64,000 nucleotides of DNA from CAZTHM01 sp041946825. GTDB taxonomy: Bacteria; Acidobacteriota; Terriglobia; UBA7540. Position numbers and translations under genes: made by a program. Positions 1 through 8,402 of this stretch are shown here, one piece after another. The notes below the pieces were generated by a model. It searched no databases, had not been told where the DNA came from, and saw nothing but the letters and a program-made list of their open reading frames with translations. The stretch lies in contig JBHGBD010000001.1 of NCBI GenBank assembly GCA_041946825.1, positions 248,001-312,000 of the forward strand. Reading direction: 5' to 3'. The number at the start of each line of letters is the position of its first letter. Position 1 is the stretch's first letter.

Positions 1-1598
1 GGAACGAACATTACGTTGCGGAACCACAGGGTTCCCTGGGGGCAGGTTTGGAGGTTTCGGTAGCTTACGATGAAAACGATCTTGTTCACCGCGTTGCTGT
101 CCAGTTCAGGTGGAGGCGGAGCGAGGGGCGGAAGTCGTCTGAAGTCGTCCAGGTTGACTGAGAACTCCCGCCATGTCGAGTCAATTGTCGCCCCGCCTTT
201 GTTGCTTTCGGTAAGGGAGGGGAACTCATACGTAATGCGTTCGCGCTCGCCCGCTGCATGGGGATCATCCAACGCCAGCATGATCCCGAAATCCGGTTTG
301 GCACCTTTCGCACCGGCGATTCGGCACTCGAATTTGAGCCGGCCGTAGTCTTGGAGGTTGCAGGGGCTGGCATAAAACGTCATAAACCCGCCGGAAGCCG
401 CCGTTGGGACTTTTTCCAGAAGTTTTAAATCGGACGTGAAGGAGAAATAGGACTCGCCCCCTCCGCTGATTCCCCACATCAAGTCGCCGGGTTTCTCGCC
501 CCACGCCGCAAGAGCGTCTTTGGGTGCGCGCGCAGCGGATGGGTTGAAAATGGCTCCGGTCTCCTTATAGAAGACCACTCGAATCGGCGACTTGGTCGGC
601 GCCACGGTAGATGACGTGGCTGCGGTGCCTCCGCCTCGCCCGATGACTTGATCCCGCACTCCACCCACGTTCAGCACGACAAGCAATGCCGCGAGAATGA
701 CGGGCGATACGATGGCAACGGGGATAATCCACCGATTCTTTTTCTTCCCTCCTGGAACCCCCGCTGTCGCAACCTCCCCGGAAGCCATTTCCAGGCGCAG
801 GCGCTTCAGGTCGTTGACCATCTCGAAGGCGCTTTGATAACGCAGGTTGGGGTCTTTCACGAGCGCCTTGGTAATGATGCGCTCGAGCTTGGGCGGGAGC
901 AGGGGATTCAAACGCGTCGGCGGGATCGGAGTCTCCTGCTCAATCGCCGTGAAAACGTCCAGGGGCTTTGCGCCCGCGAAGGGTTGTTTACCTGTGGCCA
1001 TTTCATAGAGCACGCATCCGAAGGAGAAGATATCTGTGCGGCCATCCAGACGCTCGCCCCGGATTTGCTCAGGGGACATATAAGCCGCCGTGCCGATGGC
1101 GATCCCCGGGCTGGTCAGGTACGGGTCCGAAGCCTGCTTTGCAAGGCCGAAGTCAACGATCTTGGCGCGGCTGCGGTCAGTCAGGAAAATGTTAGCGGGC
1201 TTGATGTCGCGGTGGATGATCCCTTTGGCGTGTGCGGCGTCGAGGGCATCAGCAACCTCGGTGGCCACATCGACAATGAGTGTCGTGTCCAGGGGTTCGC
1301 CTCGGAGCTTTTGCGTGAGCGGTTCCCCTTCTAGGAGTTGCGCAGCGATGAACGGGCGCCCGTCCGCTTCGCCCACTTCGTACACCATCAGAATGTTGGG
1401 ATGATCGAGCGCCGAGGCCGCGCGCGCTTCGCGGCGAAACCGTTCCAACGCCTCGCGGTCACGCGCCAGTCCTAGCGGGAGGAACTTGAGCGCTACAAAC
1501 CGGCCAAGCTGGTTGTCCCGGGCCTTGTACACCTCGCCCATGCCACCGGAGCCCAGCCTGGCCAGAATCGTGTAGTGTCCGAAGGTTTTGCCAACCAT
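1..1598 (-). CDS. Membrane Ser/Thr protein kinase with extracytoplasmic C-terminal domain (3' end outside window)
   Basis: The frame opens at an ATG at 1598 and stays open to the window edge, so the C-terminus is missing. The first 270 residues are a complete Pkn-type kinase: glycine loop LGSGGMGEVYKA at 15-26, ATP lysine K38, catalytic HRDIKPAN with D131, DFG at 149-151 and a GTAAYMSPEQ activation segment. A basic stretch and one membrane helix (about 290-309) follow, then about 220 residues that look like a beta-rich ligand-binding domain, with aromatic and 'FECRIAG'-like strands. It probably phosphorylates cytoplasmic targets in response to an external ligand. The sensor part is not a PASTA domain; its ligand is unknown. 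It is unrelated in strand spacing to the groEL operon and has its own possible promoter. Confidence 0.93.
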   Translation of the reverse strand, partial: MVGKTFGHYTILARLGSGGMGEVYKARDNQLGRFVALKFLPLGLARDREALERFRREARAASALDHPNILMVYEVGEADGRPFIAAQLLEGEPLTQKLRGEPLDTTLIVDVATEVADALDAAHAKGIIHRDIKPANIFLTDRSRAKIVDFGLAKQASDPYLTSPGIAIGTAAYMSPEQIRGERLDGRTDIFSFGCVLYEMATGKQPFAGAKPLDVFTAIEQETPIPPTRLNPLLPPKLERIITKALVKDPNLRYQSAFEMVNDLKRLRLEMASGEVATAGVPGGKKKNRWIIPVAIVSPVILAALLVVLNVGGVRDQVIGRGGGTAATSSTVAPTKSPIRVVFYKETGAIFNPSAARAPKDALAAWGEKPGDLMWGISGGGESYFSFTSDLKLLEKVPTAASGGFMTFYASPCNLQDYGRLKFECRIAGAKGAKPDFGIMLALDDPHAAGERERITYEFPSLTESNKGGATIDSTWREFSVNLDDFRRLPPLAPPPPELDSNAVNKIVFIVSYRNLQTCPQGTLWFRNVMFV

Positions 1599-1636
1599 TG
1601 GCCGAGCCGACACCTCATTGGTGAGACGGGGCCGAT

Positions 1637-1663
1637 ACTATAACCCGCTCATAATCAAGTCAA
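1637..1663 (-). promoter_or_regulatory. Possible sigma-70 promoter for the kinase gene
   Basis: On the minus strand TTGACT (1658-1663) is followed after 15 bases by TATAGT (1637-1642), about 40 bases before the kinase ATG. The spacer is shorter than the usual 17, so this is a tentative call. Confidence 0.35.
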
Positions 1664-1704
1664 GGTGAGCTGCCGATGGCGTTCGCTCAGCGGAGTTTGA
1701 GTTT

Positions 1705-1728
1705 CCAAACAAAAAGGGCGGGGAACTG
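1705..1728. repeat. 24-base direct repeat, copy 1 (decayed terminator copy)
   Basis: These 24 bases are identical to 2605-2628. In the second copy they form one arm and the T-run of a minus-strand terminator; here the opposite arm (1729-1740) no longer pairs well. It lies downstream of the minus-strand gene ending at 1823, so it may be a weak or degraded terminator. Confidence 0.6.
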
Positions 1729-1822
1729 GACTCCGGCTTGGGCCTTCCTGCCTGCTGCATTTTGCTTTGTGCCTACTTCCCAGGGGTGTCGAACAATGAG
1801 AAAAAATCGGCCTTGGCGCCCT

Positions 1823-2464
1823 TCAATGCGACCACAGGTAGTCGTGTGCCGCCGACATGGCCTTGACAACGTCGGTCATGTTGGCTTTGGGGAAGAGCAG
1901 CATGCGACAGGGACCCGAATGGAAGGAGAGAACAAAGTCGCTGTCTTCAGGCTTCCACCAGCCGACGTTCAAGACGGTTTCTGCCAGTGCCTGATCCCAC
2001 AAAGAAGGCGGAAGCCCGTTTAATATTGACCCGAACATGCCTCCAACGCTCGAGCCCCTTGCCCTCCAATCCCTTTCGGTCGCCCGCTTGTCCTCGATGT
2101 ACTGCAAGCTGCTTACGGACTCTTTCAACCAATCGAATTCCGGTGTGGAAATATCAACGTCCACGTAAGCTGTGTGGTGGCAGGCGCCTCGAGCCAATTC
2201 GATGGTCAGCCCTCTCAACTTATTCTGAGGGGTGGCAGAGTGCCAGGCAATGATGGCCTTAAAGGTGACTCTGGTTTTTTCCGCACCGTCAAGGGTCCCA
2301 AAGACCTTGGTTTCGATTCGGGGCGACTTGGCATTCTTCAGGAGAGTCTCAAGCGGACCGGGATAGTGTCGATCGACCGTTGGCACTACCGGTGGCAATT
2401 GAGCAAGCAACGGGTCAATAGTTGCCACAAGAGCGAAAGCGACGATGCGCCAGATTCGCCCCAT
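1823..2464 (-). CDS. Secreted protein of unknown function
   Basis: I do not recognise a family. The product is 213 residues when started at the ATG at 2464, chosen because a signal peptide begins there (MGRIWRIVAFALVATIDPLLAQ-like, cleaved after an A-Q) and GGAAGG lies upstream; a start 11 codons earlier at 2497 is possible. The mature part starts with a proline-rich segment, then a mixed alpha/beta region with few cysteines. It stands alone between the kinase and groEL, with a terminator-like repeat on each side, so it is probably monocistronic and exported to the periplasm. Confidence 0.6.
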   Translation of the reverse strand: MGRIWRIVAFALVATIDPLLAQLPPVVPTVDRHYPGPLETLLKNAKSPRIETKVFGTLDGAEKTRVTFKAIIAWHSATPQNKLRGLTIELARGACHHTAYVDVDISTPEFDWLKESVSSLQYIEDKRATERDWRARGSSVGGMFGSILNGLPPSLWDQALAETVLNVGWWKPEDSDFVLSFHSGPCRMLLFPKANMTDVVKAMSAAHDYLWSH

Positions 2465-2610
2465 AGGATACCTTCCGCGGCTTCGCCGGAAGCCCATCGC
2501 TTTTCGCTGAGTTTACGACAAGTTATCTCCACCTTCAACGCTATTTCACTGACGTTCCGGTTGGCTCTGAAATCAGGAATCGACAACGTACCCTTCGCTA
2601 ATTCCCAAAC

Positions 2611-2638
2611 AAAAAGGGCGGGGAACTGATCCCCGCCC
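2611..2638 (-). terminator. Rho-independent terminator of the groESL operon
   Basis: A perfect 9-bp stem (2616-2624 with 2630-2638), GC-rich, with a 5-base loop. On the minus strand it is followed by TTTTT (2615-2611). It sits 45 bases past the groEL stop. Confidence 0.85.
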
Positions 2639-2647
2639 TGGGTTCTT

Positions 2648-2682
2648 ACTTTCAACTTTCGACTTTCAACTTTCGACTGCTC
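2648..2682. repeat. Heptamer array after groEL (5 units)
   Basis: Units ACTTTCA, ACTTTCG, ACTTTCA, ACTTTCG, ACTGCTC in exact 7-base register, ending on the base before the groEL stop codon. Read on the gene strand it is purine-rich (GTCGAAAGTTGAAA). It lies between stop codon and terminator, so it would be transcribed. Confidence 0.85.
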
Positions 2683-4365
2683 TTAATACATCCCGCCGCC
2701 GTGCGGAGGTCCAGGCGGCATCTTCTCTTCTTCCTTGGGCAGTTCGCTGACCAGCGCTTCGGTGGTAAGCATGAGGGAAGCGATGGAAGAAGCGTTCTGG
2801 AGCGCCGTGCGGGTGACCTTGGTTGGGTCGATGACGCCCGCTTCGACGAGATCGGCGAAGGTTTCGCTGTCGGCGTTGTAGCCGAAGTTGGAATTGCTGT
2901 TGCTCCGAACTTTCTCGACGACTACTGCGCCCTCGGCCCCGGCGTTCTGGGCGATCATGCGCAGCGGCTCTTCCAGCGCCCGCTTGACGATGTTGATGCC
3001 GATCTGCTCATCGCCCTCGGCCTTGAGCTTCTCGAGCGCTGGGATGCAGCGTACCAGCGCCACACCGCCGCCCGCCACGATGCCTTCCTCGACGGCAGCC
3101 TTGGTGGCGTGCATGGCGTCCTCGACGCGAGCTTTCTTTTCCTTCATCTCGGTCTCGGTCGCCGCGCCCACCTTGATCTGAGCCACGCCGCCGACCAGCT
3201 TGGCAAGCCGCTCCTGGAGCTTCTCGCGGTCGTAGTCGGAAGTCGTTTCCTCGATCTGGGTGCGAAGCTGCTTGATGCGCCCTTCGATGGCCGCCGACCG
3301 CTTGGCGTCGTGCGAGCCCTCGACGATCGTGGTGTTGTCCTTGTCGACGGTCACTTTCTTGGCGCGGCCCAAGTCGTCGAGCTTCACGTTCTCGAGCTTG
3401 ATGCCCAGGTCTTCCGTGATCGCCTTGCCGCCCGTCAGGATGGCGATGTCCTCGAGCATAGCCTTGCGGCGGTCGCCGAAGCCCGGCGCTTTCACCGCGG
3501 AGCACTGCAGCGTTCCACGCAGCTTGTTGACGACGAGGGTCGCCAGAGCTTCGCCCTCGACTTCCTCGGCGACGATCAGCAGCGGCTTGCCGGCGCGCGC
3601 GATCTGCTCGAGCAGGGGAAGAAGGTCCTTCATGGAGCTGATCTTCTTCTCGTGGATCAGGATCAGCGCGTCTTCCAGCACGCACTCCATCCGCTCGGCG
3701 TCGGTGACGAAGTACGGCGAGAGGTAGCCGCGGTCGAACTGCATGCCTTCCACGACTTCCAGCGACGTCTCCATCGTCTTCGATTCCTCGACCGTGATAA
3801 CGCCGTCCTTGCCGACCTTCTTCATGGCCTCGGCGATGATGTGGCCGATGGTCTGGTCGTTGTTGGCCGAGACCGCGCCCACCTGGGCGATCATGGCGCC
3901 CTCGACGGGCTTGGAGAGCTTGTCGATCTCGCCCTTCACGTGCTTTTTCGAGCCGTCTTTCTGCACTTCATCGTAGCCGCAAACCGTGCGCACGGCCGTC
4001 TCGATCCCGCGCTTGATGGCCATGGGGTTGGCGCCCGCCGCGACCGTCTTGACGCCTTCGCGGTAAATCGCCTGGGCGAGAACCGTCGCGGTGGTGGTGC
4101 CGTCGCCGGCCACGTCGGAGGTCTTCGAAGCAACCTCGCGCACCATCTGCGCGCCCATGTTTTCCAGGGGGTCCTTCAGCTCGATTTCCTTCGCCACGGT
4201 CACGCCGTCCTTGGTGATCGTGGGGGAACCGAATTTCTTGTCGAGAACCACGTTGCGGCCCTTGGGGCCCAGCGTGATCTTCACGGCGTCGGCCAGTTGA
4301 TTCACGCCCCGCAGAATCGCCTGGCGGCTGTCTTCGCCATGTACAATCTGTTTTGCGTTTGCCAT
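2683..4365 (-). CDS. groEL: Chaperonin GroEL (Hsp60)
   Basis: 560 residues, the usual length for the family. It forms the double-ring cytosolic chaperonin that folds proteins in an ATP-driven cycle with GroES. The N-terminus has KLGPKGRNVVLDKKFGSPTI-type residues and the ATP-site GDGTTTATVLAQ motif; the C-terminus ends in a short GGGMY tail resembling the usual GGM repeats. The ATG at 4365 has a strong GGAGGAG seven bases upstream. It is the second gene of the groES-groEL operon (107 bases after groES) and ends in an intrinsic terminator. Regulation by HrcA is implied by the CIRCE operator upstream of groES. Confidence 0.99.
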   Translation of the reverse strand: MANAKQIVHGEDSRQAILRGVNQLADAVKITLGPKGRNVVLDKKFGSPTITKDGVTVAKEIELKDPLENMGAQMVREVASKTSDVAGDGTTTATVLAQAIYREGVKTVAAGANPMAIKRGIETAVRTVCGYDEVQKDGSKKHVKGEIDKLSKPVEGAMIAQVGAVSANNDQTIGHIIAEAMKKVGKDGVITVEESKTMETSLEVVEGMQFDRGYLSPYFVTDAERMECVLEDALILIHEKKISSMKDLLPLLEQIARAGKPLLIVAEEVEGEALATLVVNKLRGTLQCSAVKAPGFGDRRKAMLEDIAILTGGKAITEDLGIKLENVKLDDLGRAKKVTVDKDNTTIVEGSHDAKRSAAIEGRIKQLRTQIEETTSDYDREKLQERLAKLVGGVAQIKVGAATETEMKEKKARVEDAMHATKAAVEEGIVAGGGVALVRCIPALEKLKAEGDEQIGINIVKRALEEPLRMIAQNAGAEGAVVVEKVRSNSNSNFGYNADSETFADLVEAGVIDPTKVTRTALQNASSIASLMLTTEALVSELPKEEEKMPPGPPHGGGMY

Positions 4366-4439
4366 CTTTTACTCCTCCAAGATTTCCTCTAAGAATTTGT
4401 CCTTTGTTTCTGCGTTGTCAGATGCCGTCGCCGCGGCGA

Positions 4440-4474
4440 CTGCTCACCACCGGCAACCGGCTACTGGCAACTTA
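4440..4474. repeat. Heptamer array between groES and groEL (5 units)
   Basis: CTGCTCA, CCACCGG, CAACCGG, CTACTGG, CAACTTA in 7-base register; the last unit contains the groES stop codon (4472-4474). The sequence differs from the array after groEL but period and position are the same. Confidence 0.7.
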
Positions 4475-4789
4475 CTTCTTGCCGCCTGCGGCGTGCTTGG
4501 CCGCTTCGATTACTCCCAGCACTTCGTCCTCGCGCAGGATCAGGTACTCTTGCTCGTCGAGCTTGATCTCGGTTCCGGAGTATTTCCCGAAGAGGATGCG
4601 GTCGCCCGCCTTCACGTCGAGCGGGATGAGCTTTCCTTCCTCCGTCTTCTTGCCATTGCCCACGGCTACCACTTCACCCTCCTGCGGCTTTTCCTTGGCC
4701 GTGTCGGGGATAATGATGCCGCCCTTGACGGTTTCTTTCTCCTCGATACGCTTGATCAATATGCGATCATGAAGAGGTCTAACTGTCAT
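4472..4789 (-). CDS. groES: Co-chaperonin GroES (Hsp10)
   Basis: 105 residues, the normal size. It caps the GroEL ring as a heptamer. The sequence starts MTVRPLHDRILIKRIEEKE and has the mobile loop with GGIIIPDTAKEKP, then the conserved GDRILFGKYSGTEIKLDEQEY region. AAAGGAG lies 10 bases before the start. It is first in the operon with groEL and is preceded by about 150 bases of leader containing the CIRCE operator. Confidence 0.99.
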   Translation of the reverse strand: MTVRPLHDRILIKRIEEKETVKGGIIIPDTAKEKPQEGEVVAVGNGKKTEEGKLIPLDVKAGDRILFGKYSGTEIKLDEQEYLILREDEVLGVIEAAKHAAGGKK

Positions 4790-4942
4790 CGGTGTTTGCT
4801 CCTTTCGTTTTTCCCGAACCTTAATTTGCCCCCGTGACCCGCCTCGCTACCGGTTCTGCGCCCGTCCTGAGGTTAGTCGCGTTGGGTTAAGTTCTTGTTT
4901 TTCTTTCAATTATCTCTATTGTTCCCAGAGGTTGAATGCGGA

Positions 4943-4969
4943 TTAGCACTCGCCCTTTGAGAGTGCTAA
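4943..4969. promoter_or_regulatory. CIRCE operator (HrcA binding site)
   Basis: TTAGCACTC (4943-4951), nine bases, GAGTGCTAA (4961-4969): a perfect match to the CIRCE consensus. HrcA bound here represses groESL; heat stress relieves this. The operator directly follows the promoter -10 box on the minus strand. Confidence 0.98.
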
Positions 4970-4998
4970 TCCTACTCGGGCGCAGCACGATTTGTCAA
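4969..4998 (-). promoter_or_regulatory. groESL promoter
   Basis: TTGACA (4993-4998), an 18-base spacer, TAGGAT (4969-4974) on the minus strand. The -10 box touches the CIRCE operator, so HrcA would block RNA polymerase at the start site. Confidence 0.8.
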
Positions 4999-5036
4999 GC
5001 GGTTTTCTGTGGGGATCCTGGAAGATCCTTCCGGCG

Positions 5037-5132
5037 TGTCATTCCGAGGAGTACCGATCTGATCGGGGCGACGAGGAATCTCGCACAACCTTGGTTTCCA
5101 GCGCGAGATTCCTCGCCCCACTCGCAATGACA
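5037..5132. repeat. MITE-like palindromic element, copy 1
   Basis: About 96 bases bounded by TGTCATT (5037) and AATGACA (5126-5132), with inner arms CGAGGAATCTCGC / GCGAGATTCCTCG. The ends resemble the element at 62531-62614 (TGTCATYCYGAG). No coding capacity. It fills most of the gap between groES and the DUF4349 gene. Confidence 0.65.
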
Positions 5133-5140
5133 GGGTTCAG

Positions 5141-5172
5141 CAGCCGTTTCTGCCACTCCCCCAAAACGGCTG
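5141..5172 (-). terminator. Hairpin directly after the DUF4349 stop
   Basis: CAGCCGTTT (5141-5149) pairs with AAACGGCTG (5164-5172), a perfect 9-bp stem touching the stop codon at 5173. There is no T-run, so it may be an RNA-stabilising hairpin and not a true terminator. Confidence 0.4.
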
Positions 5173-6180
5173 TCATTCCCCGTGGCGTGCCAGCTTAATC
5201 AGGGGGCCGCGCACAAGCCGCCAGGATACCCAGCCGAGCCCTGCCCAGAGGACCAGTGACAGCCCATAGCGTGCGAGGAAGAAGACGATCGCAAGGATGG
5301 AGCCCGAGAAATTCTCCCATCCATCCACCAGGGCGTTCCTGAGCTGGCGCAGCGTGCCCAGGGGCGCGGGCTGAAGCTCCGCCTTGAACTCTTCGGCAAG
5401 CGACAGGGTAACGGTCGCCATCTCGACGCGCTTCATCAGGTTCTGGCGCTGCGCTTCCATGCGTTCGATTTGCTCGCGCGTGCGGGCGATTTCCTGCTCG
5501 ACTTGCAGAATGTCCCCGACCTTGCCCGTGCGGTTGTTGAGGACGTCAATCAACCGTTGCTCGGTTGAGCGGGCGTTCTTGAGGCGCGCTTCCAGGTCCA
5601 CAACCTGCTCGGTGACTTCTTCAGAGTTGAGATCCTCTTTCCTGACGCGGCCCAGTTCGCGGACCTGATTGAGAATGGTCGCCAGCTTCGCGGCTGGAAC
5701 GCGCAAAACCAGGTTGGCCTGCTTGGGCTGGTTGGGAGTCTCGACGAAATTCGCCTGCGCCACGTAGCCGCCCTCGGCATCCATGATCTGTCGGAGCTTC
5801 GTTTTCGCGTCGTCAAATTCCTTGACCTCGATCGTCATCGAGGCTTGATATGAGATAAGCTTGGTGGGGAGGGGTGCCGGCAGCTCGATCTGGCCCATCG
5901 TCTCAGCGGATCGGTCCCTGCCCGCCGAAGTCTGCAGCCTTGCCTGATCGGTCATGAACTGACCCTGGCGACCGAACTCTGAAGCCCGGTTCGCGGCGAT
6001 TCGTGAGCGCAGAAGATTTGGTGTCGCAAGCCAGACGAAAAACAAAACAATTGCTATCCCCGCCACGAACCAAAGGATCATCCGTTTGGCGGATGACCCC
6101 GGCCTTAATCCCAGCGGCGTCTTGACTTCCCAGCGCGGTAGTGCGGCGGTCACTTGTTTCCGATCAACGATCGTGGACAT
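5173..6180 (-). CDS. DUF4349 family membrane protein
   Basis: 335 residues from the ATG at 6180, which has GAGGAG just upstream; longer upstream codons are not needed. Order of parts: cytoplasmic N-terminus, one membrane helix (ILWFVAGIAIVLFFVWLA), a periplasmic DUF4349 region starting at SYQASMTIEVKEFDDA, a long charged coiled coil (LEARLKNARSTEQRL onward to LMKRVEMATVTLSL), and a C-terminal membrane helix pair. DUF4349 proteins are common in bacteria but have no agreed function; they are seen as putative lipoproteins or envelope-stress proteins. It stands alone. Confidence 0.85.
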   Translation of the reverse strand: MSTIVDRKQVTAALPRWEVKTPLGLRPGSSAKRMILWFVAGIAIVLFFVWLATPNLLRSRIAANRASEFGRQGQFMTDQARLQTSAGRDRSAETMGQIELPAPLPTKLISYQASMTIEVKEFDDAKTKLRQIMDAEGGYVAQANFVETPNQPKQANLVLRVPAAKLATILNQVRELGRVRKEDLNSEEVTEQVVDLEARLKNARSTEQRLIDVLNNRTGKVGDILQVEQEIARTREQIERMEAQRQNLMKRVEMATVTLSLAEEFKAELQPAPLGTLRQLRNALVDGWENFSGSILAIVFFLARYGLSLVLWAGLGWVSWRLVRGPLIKLARHGE

Positions 6181-6369
6181 AGACTCCTCACAGCGGACGG
6201 CCCCGAAGCCGAGGCGAACCGATATCCCTTCTCGTCCCAGCTTCTGTCCTGCAGGCATTGGAACGCGCGAGAAGCCCCGGCTTGCAGGAAAAAGATTGGG
6301 CCGTTCTCCTCGTCGCACCGGGAGCATGCGGGGTGCCAGAAGGTTAGCCGCAAAGTGCCACGCCTCAGC

Positions 6370-6375
6370 TATAAT
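6370..6375 (+). promoter_or_regulatory. Possible -10 box with very short leader
   Basis: A perfect TATAAT lies 12 bases before the ATG at 6388. A good -35 box is not visible. If used, the transcript would be almost leaderless. Confidence 0.3.
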
Positions 6376-6387
6376 TGCGTCTCACCT

Positions 6388-7677
6388 ATGATGCTGAAAT
6401 CTTTTCGGTTGACGTTGTTTGGCTGGTTAAGGCATGACATACGCTGGGAAGCGTTCGTAGTATCGGCGCTGATTGCGTTGACAGTTTCTGTCACGTATCC
6501 ACTGGCAGTTTTGTGCTCCTCGGTTCCAACTGCCGACCCCGTTGCGGCGCAGGAGCCGGGACCTTCGCCTCCGCCAGCGGGAGCCCCCGTGCCTGCAGAG
6601 GAGGAGGAAGAGCCTCCCCAATTCGTTGACAGTCAACATCCTCCTGCTGAGGTCGAGGCGGCGCTGACAGGAGTAACAACGCCCGACCCCGAAGCCGTAG
6701 CGCAGGCGCTGGGTTTGGAACTGAAACCAAAGGATTCCCTGGGCGAGAACGCAGGCCTGACCAGCCTGGAAGTGCTGGGAGACATGGACGGCGACGGCGT
6801 TCCTGAATTGGCTCTCCGCTGGGCGGGGCTGTCAACGCAGTCCTCAGCCGCCGGAGCCGCTGCCACCGAACCCGCCGAATCTGCCGACGAGGCCCAGGGC
6901 GGGGAGCCTGACGAAGCAAATTCCCCGCGCCCAGTCTGGATCTTCTACGTGCTGGCGTGGAATGGCGCGCATTGGAACCCGGCACGGTTGATGGAGACGG
7001 AATGGAGTTTTACGATTCAAACCCAATCGCTCCTCAGCCGCACCAGCCGCAACATTGTCGCGATCGTGCAGGAAGGTGGCAGTGCCGTCCCCTATCCGGT
7101 TATTTTCGAGTTTAAAGATCACACTGTGACTTTGGTCTGGGATTCGCGCAGCGACGACAGCCGTTACCAGGGGTTCGCAGACGGCGAACTGGCATTCCGT
7201 GACTTGAACGGCGACGGCGTCTCGGAGTTGATCCTCACGGGCCGGGCTGATCCCGGCCTGCTGGTTTTCTCCAAGCAGGGCCGGCGCGGGTTTGCGGCGC
7301 GCTTGATCTACAGCTGGGATGGCAGCGCCTACGTGCCCGGCAAGACCGAGTATGCAGGGAATGAAGATTACACACTTTATCGTTTCATCTCGGCCCTGCA
7401 CATGCATGACTACCGCGCCGCCTACGCGCTGATCGATGCGGCGAAATTCTTGAAGGGCAAAGACCTCAGCCTCGCGGCTTTCCAGTCGCACATTGAGGCC
7501 GCGTGGCCGGAGTTTACTCGCAACAGCATCTTCGAAGCGCGCGAGCCGGCGGCGGGTGTGGAAAAGGATTTCACGTTTGTCCTCCGGGCGGGCGAGACGA
7601 CGTACGATTACCGGCCCACATTCGGGCCCGGCCCGAAGTTTCTGCTGACGGGCCTGGAGCGGAGGGAAGAGAAGTAA
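6388..7677 (+). CDS. Secreted FG-GAP/VCBS-like repeat protein
   Basis: 429 residues if started at the ATG pair at 6388/6391, chosen because the membrane or signal helix (FVVSALIALTVSVTYPLAVLC) follows. After it comes a disordered Pro/Glu-rich spacer with a run of six acidic residues, then a domain with two Ca-loop-like FG-GAP motifs, GDMDGDGVPELAL and RDLNGDGVSELIL. Such repeats form beta-propeller blades in extracellular proteins. A cysteine in the signal segment could make it a lipoprotein. The exact role is unknown. A heptamer array begins ten bases after its stop and the gene mobA follows. Confidence 0.75.
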   Translation: MMLKSFRLTLFGWLRHDIRWEAFVVSALIALTVSVTYPLAVLCSSVPTADPVAAQEPGPSPPPAGAPVPAEEEEEPPQFVDSQHPPAEVEAALTGVTTPDPEAVAQALGLELKPKDSLGENAGLTSLEVLGDMDGDGVPELALRWAGLSTQSSAAGAAATEPAESADEAQGGEPDEANSPRPVWIFYVLAWNGAHWNPARLMETEWSFTIQTQSLLSRTSRNIVAIVQEGGSAVPYPVIFEFKDHTVTLVWDSRSDDSRYQGFADGELAFRDLNGDGVSELILTGRADPGLLVFSKQGRRGFAARLIYSWDGSAYVPGKTEYAGNEDYTLYRFISALHMHDYRAAYALIDAAKFLKGKDLSLAAFQSHIEAAWPEFTRNSIFEAREPAAGVEKDFTFVLRAGETTYDYRPTFGPGPKFLLTGLERREEK

Positions 7678-7686
7678 ATTGATACC

Positions 7687-7767
7687 TGAAAATTGACAAT
7701 TGAAAATTGGGAATTGGTAATCAGCCAGACAATCTTCAGTTTTCAATTGTCGATTTTCAATTTGCGA
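7687..7767. repeat. Inverted pair of heptamer arrays between the FG-GAP gene and mobA
   Basis: Left array 7687-7721 (TGAAAAT, TGACAAT, TGAAAAT, TGGGAAT, TGGTAAT) and right array 7733-7767 (TCTTCAG, TTTTCAA, TTGTCGA, TTTTCAA, TTTGCGA). The right array is the near reverse complement of the left, so the RNA could fold into a long hairpin with an 11-base loop. The right array runs into the mobA start codon. Confidence 0.85.
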
Positions 7768-8402
7768 TGCCTCGGCGCTTCACCAATATCTCCGGTTTTG
7801 TCCTCGCGGGCGGAGAAAGCCGCCGCATGGGCCGCGCCAAAGCGGACCTCGTGCTGGGGGGCGAGACGATGCTGGCGCGGCAAATTCGCCTCCTTCGCAA
7901 CGTCTGTTCCTCAGTGGCGATCGTCGGCTTGGGGAAAAAGACGCCGGGCATCGAGGTTCCTCTCTGGCCCGACGAACTGCCGGGCCGCGGGCCGGCAGGT
8001 GGCATCTTCACGGCGCTTCTTCACGCGCGGACGGAATCCAGCTTCATTGTGGGCTGCGATTTGCCATTTCTTAATCCCCGTTTCGTGCGTTTTCTGATTC
8101 ACCGGGTGTGGGGTGATGCCGCGGACGCGATCGTGCCGGAGTCCCACGATGGACGAATTCAGCCGGTCTGCGCGATCTATCGGCGCCACTCGCTGGACGT
8201 CGTCAGGGCCAGCCTCGCAGCCGAATTGAACAAGACCCAGGACCTCGTCCATCGCCTGCGTGCACGCGTTGTTCCGTGGCGCGAAATTTCCCGCGCGGGA
8301 TTCCCGCCGCGTGTTCTGGCGAACATGAACACACCGGAAGACTATGAAATGGCGAAACGAATTGTGAATTCTGAATGGGGAATTATGAATGGTGAACTGT
8401 GA
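7767..8402 (+). CDS. mobA: Molybdenum cofactor guanylyltransferase MobA
   Basis: 211 residues. It transfers GMP from GTP to molybdopterin to make the guanine dinucleotide form of the cofactor. The N-terminal nucleotide-binding signature FVLAGGESRRMGRAKADLVL is clear, followed by LWPDELPGRGPAGGI and the metal-site VGCDLPFLNP. The start at 7767 overlaps the last base of a heptamer array; no Shine-Dalgarno sequence is visible. The last 14 codons (about IVNSEWGIMNGEL) are themselves encoded by a second heptamer array, so the natural C-terminus was probably shorter and has been altered by the repeat. No other moco gene is in the window. Confidence 0.93.
   Translation: MPRRFTNISGFVLAGGESRRMGRAKADLVLGGETMLARQIRLLRNVCSSVAIVGLGKKTPGIEVPLWPDELPGRGPAGGIFTALLHARTESSFIVGCDLPFLNPRFVRFLIHRVWGDAADAIVPESHDGRIQPVCAIYRRHSLDVVRASLAAELNKTQDLVHRLRARVVPWREISRAGFPPRVLANMNTPEDYEMAKRIVNSEWGIMNGEL

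Noticed and set aside
2701..4392. A 563-codon open frame on the plus strand over groEL.
   Set aside because: It is the antisense shadow of a highly conserved GC-rich gene, has low-complexity Leu/Arg/Asp/His composition and no family features.
7687..7767. CRISPR array.
   Set aside because: Units are 7 bases with no spacers between; no cas genes in the window.
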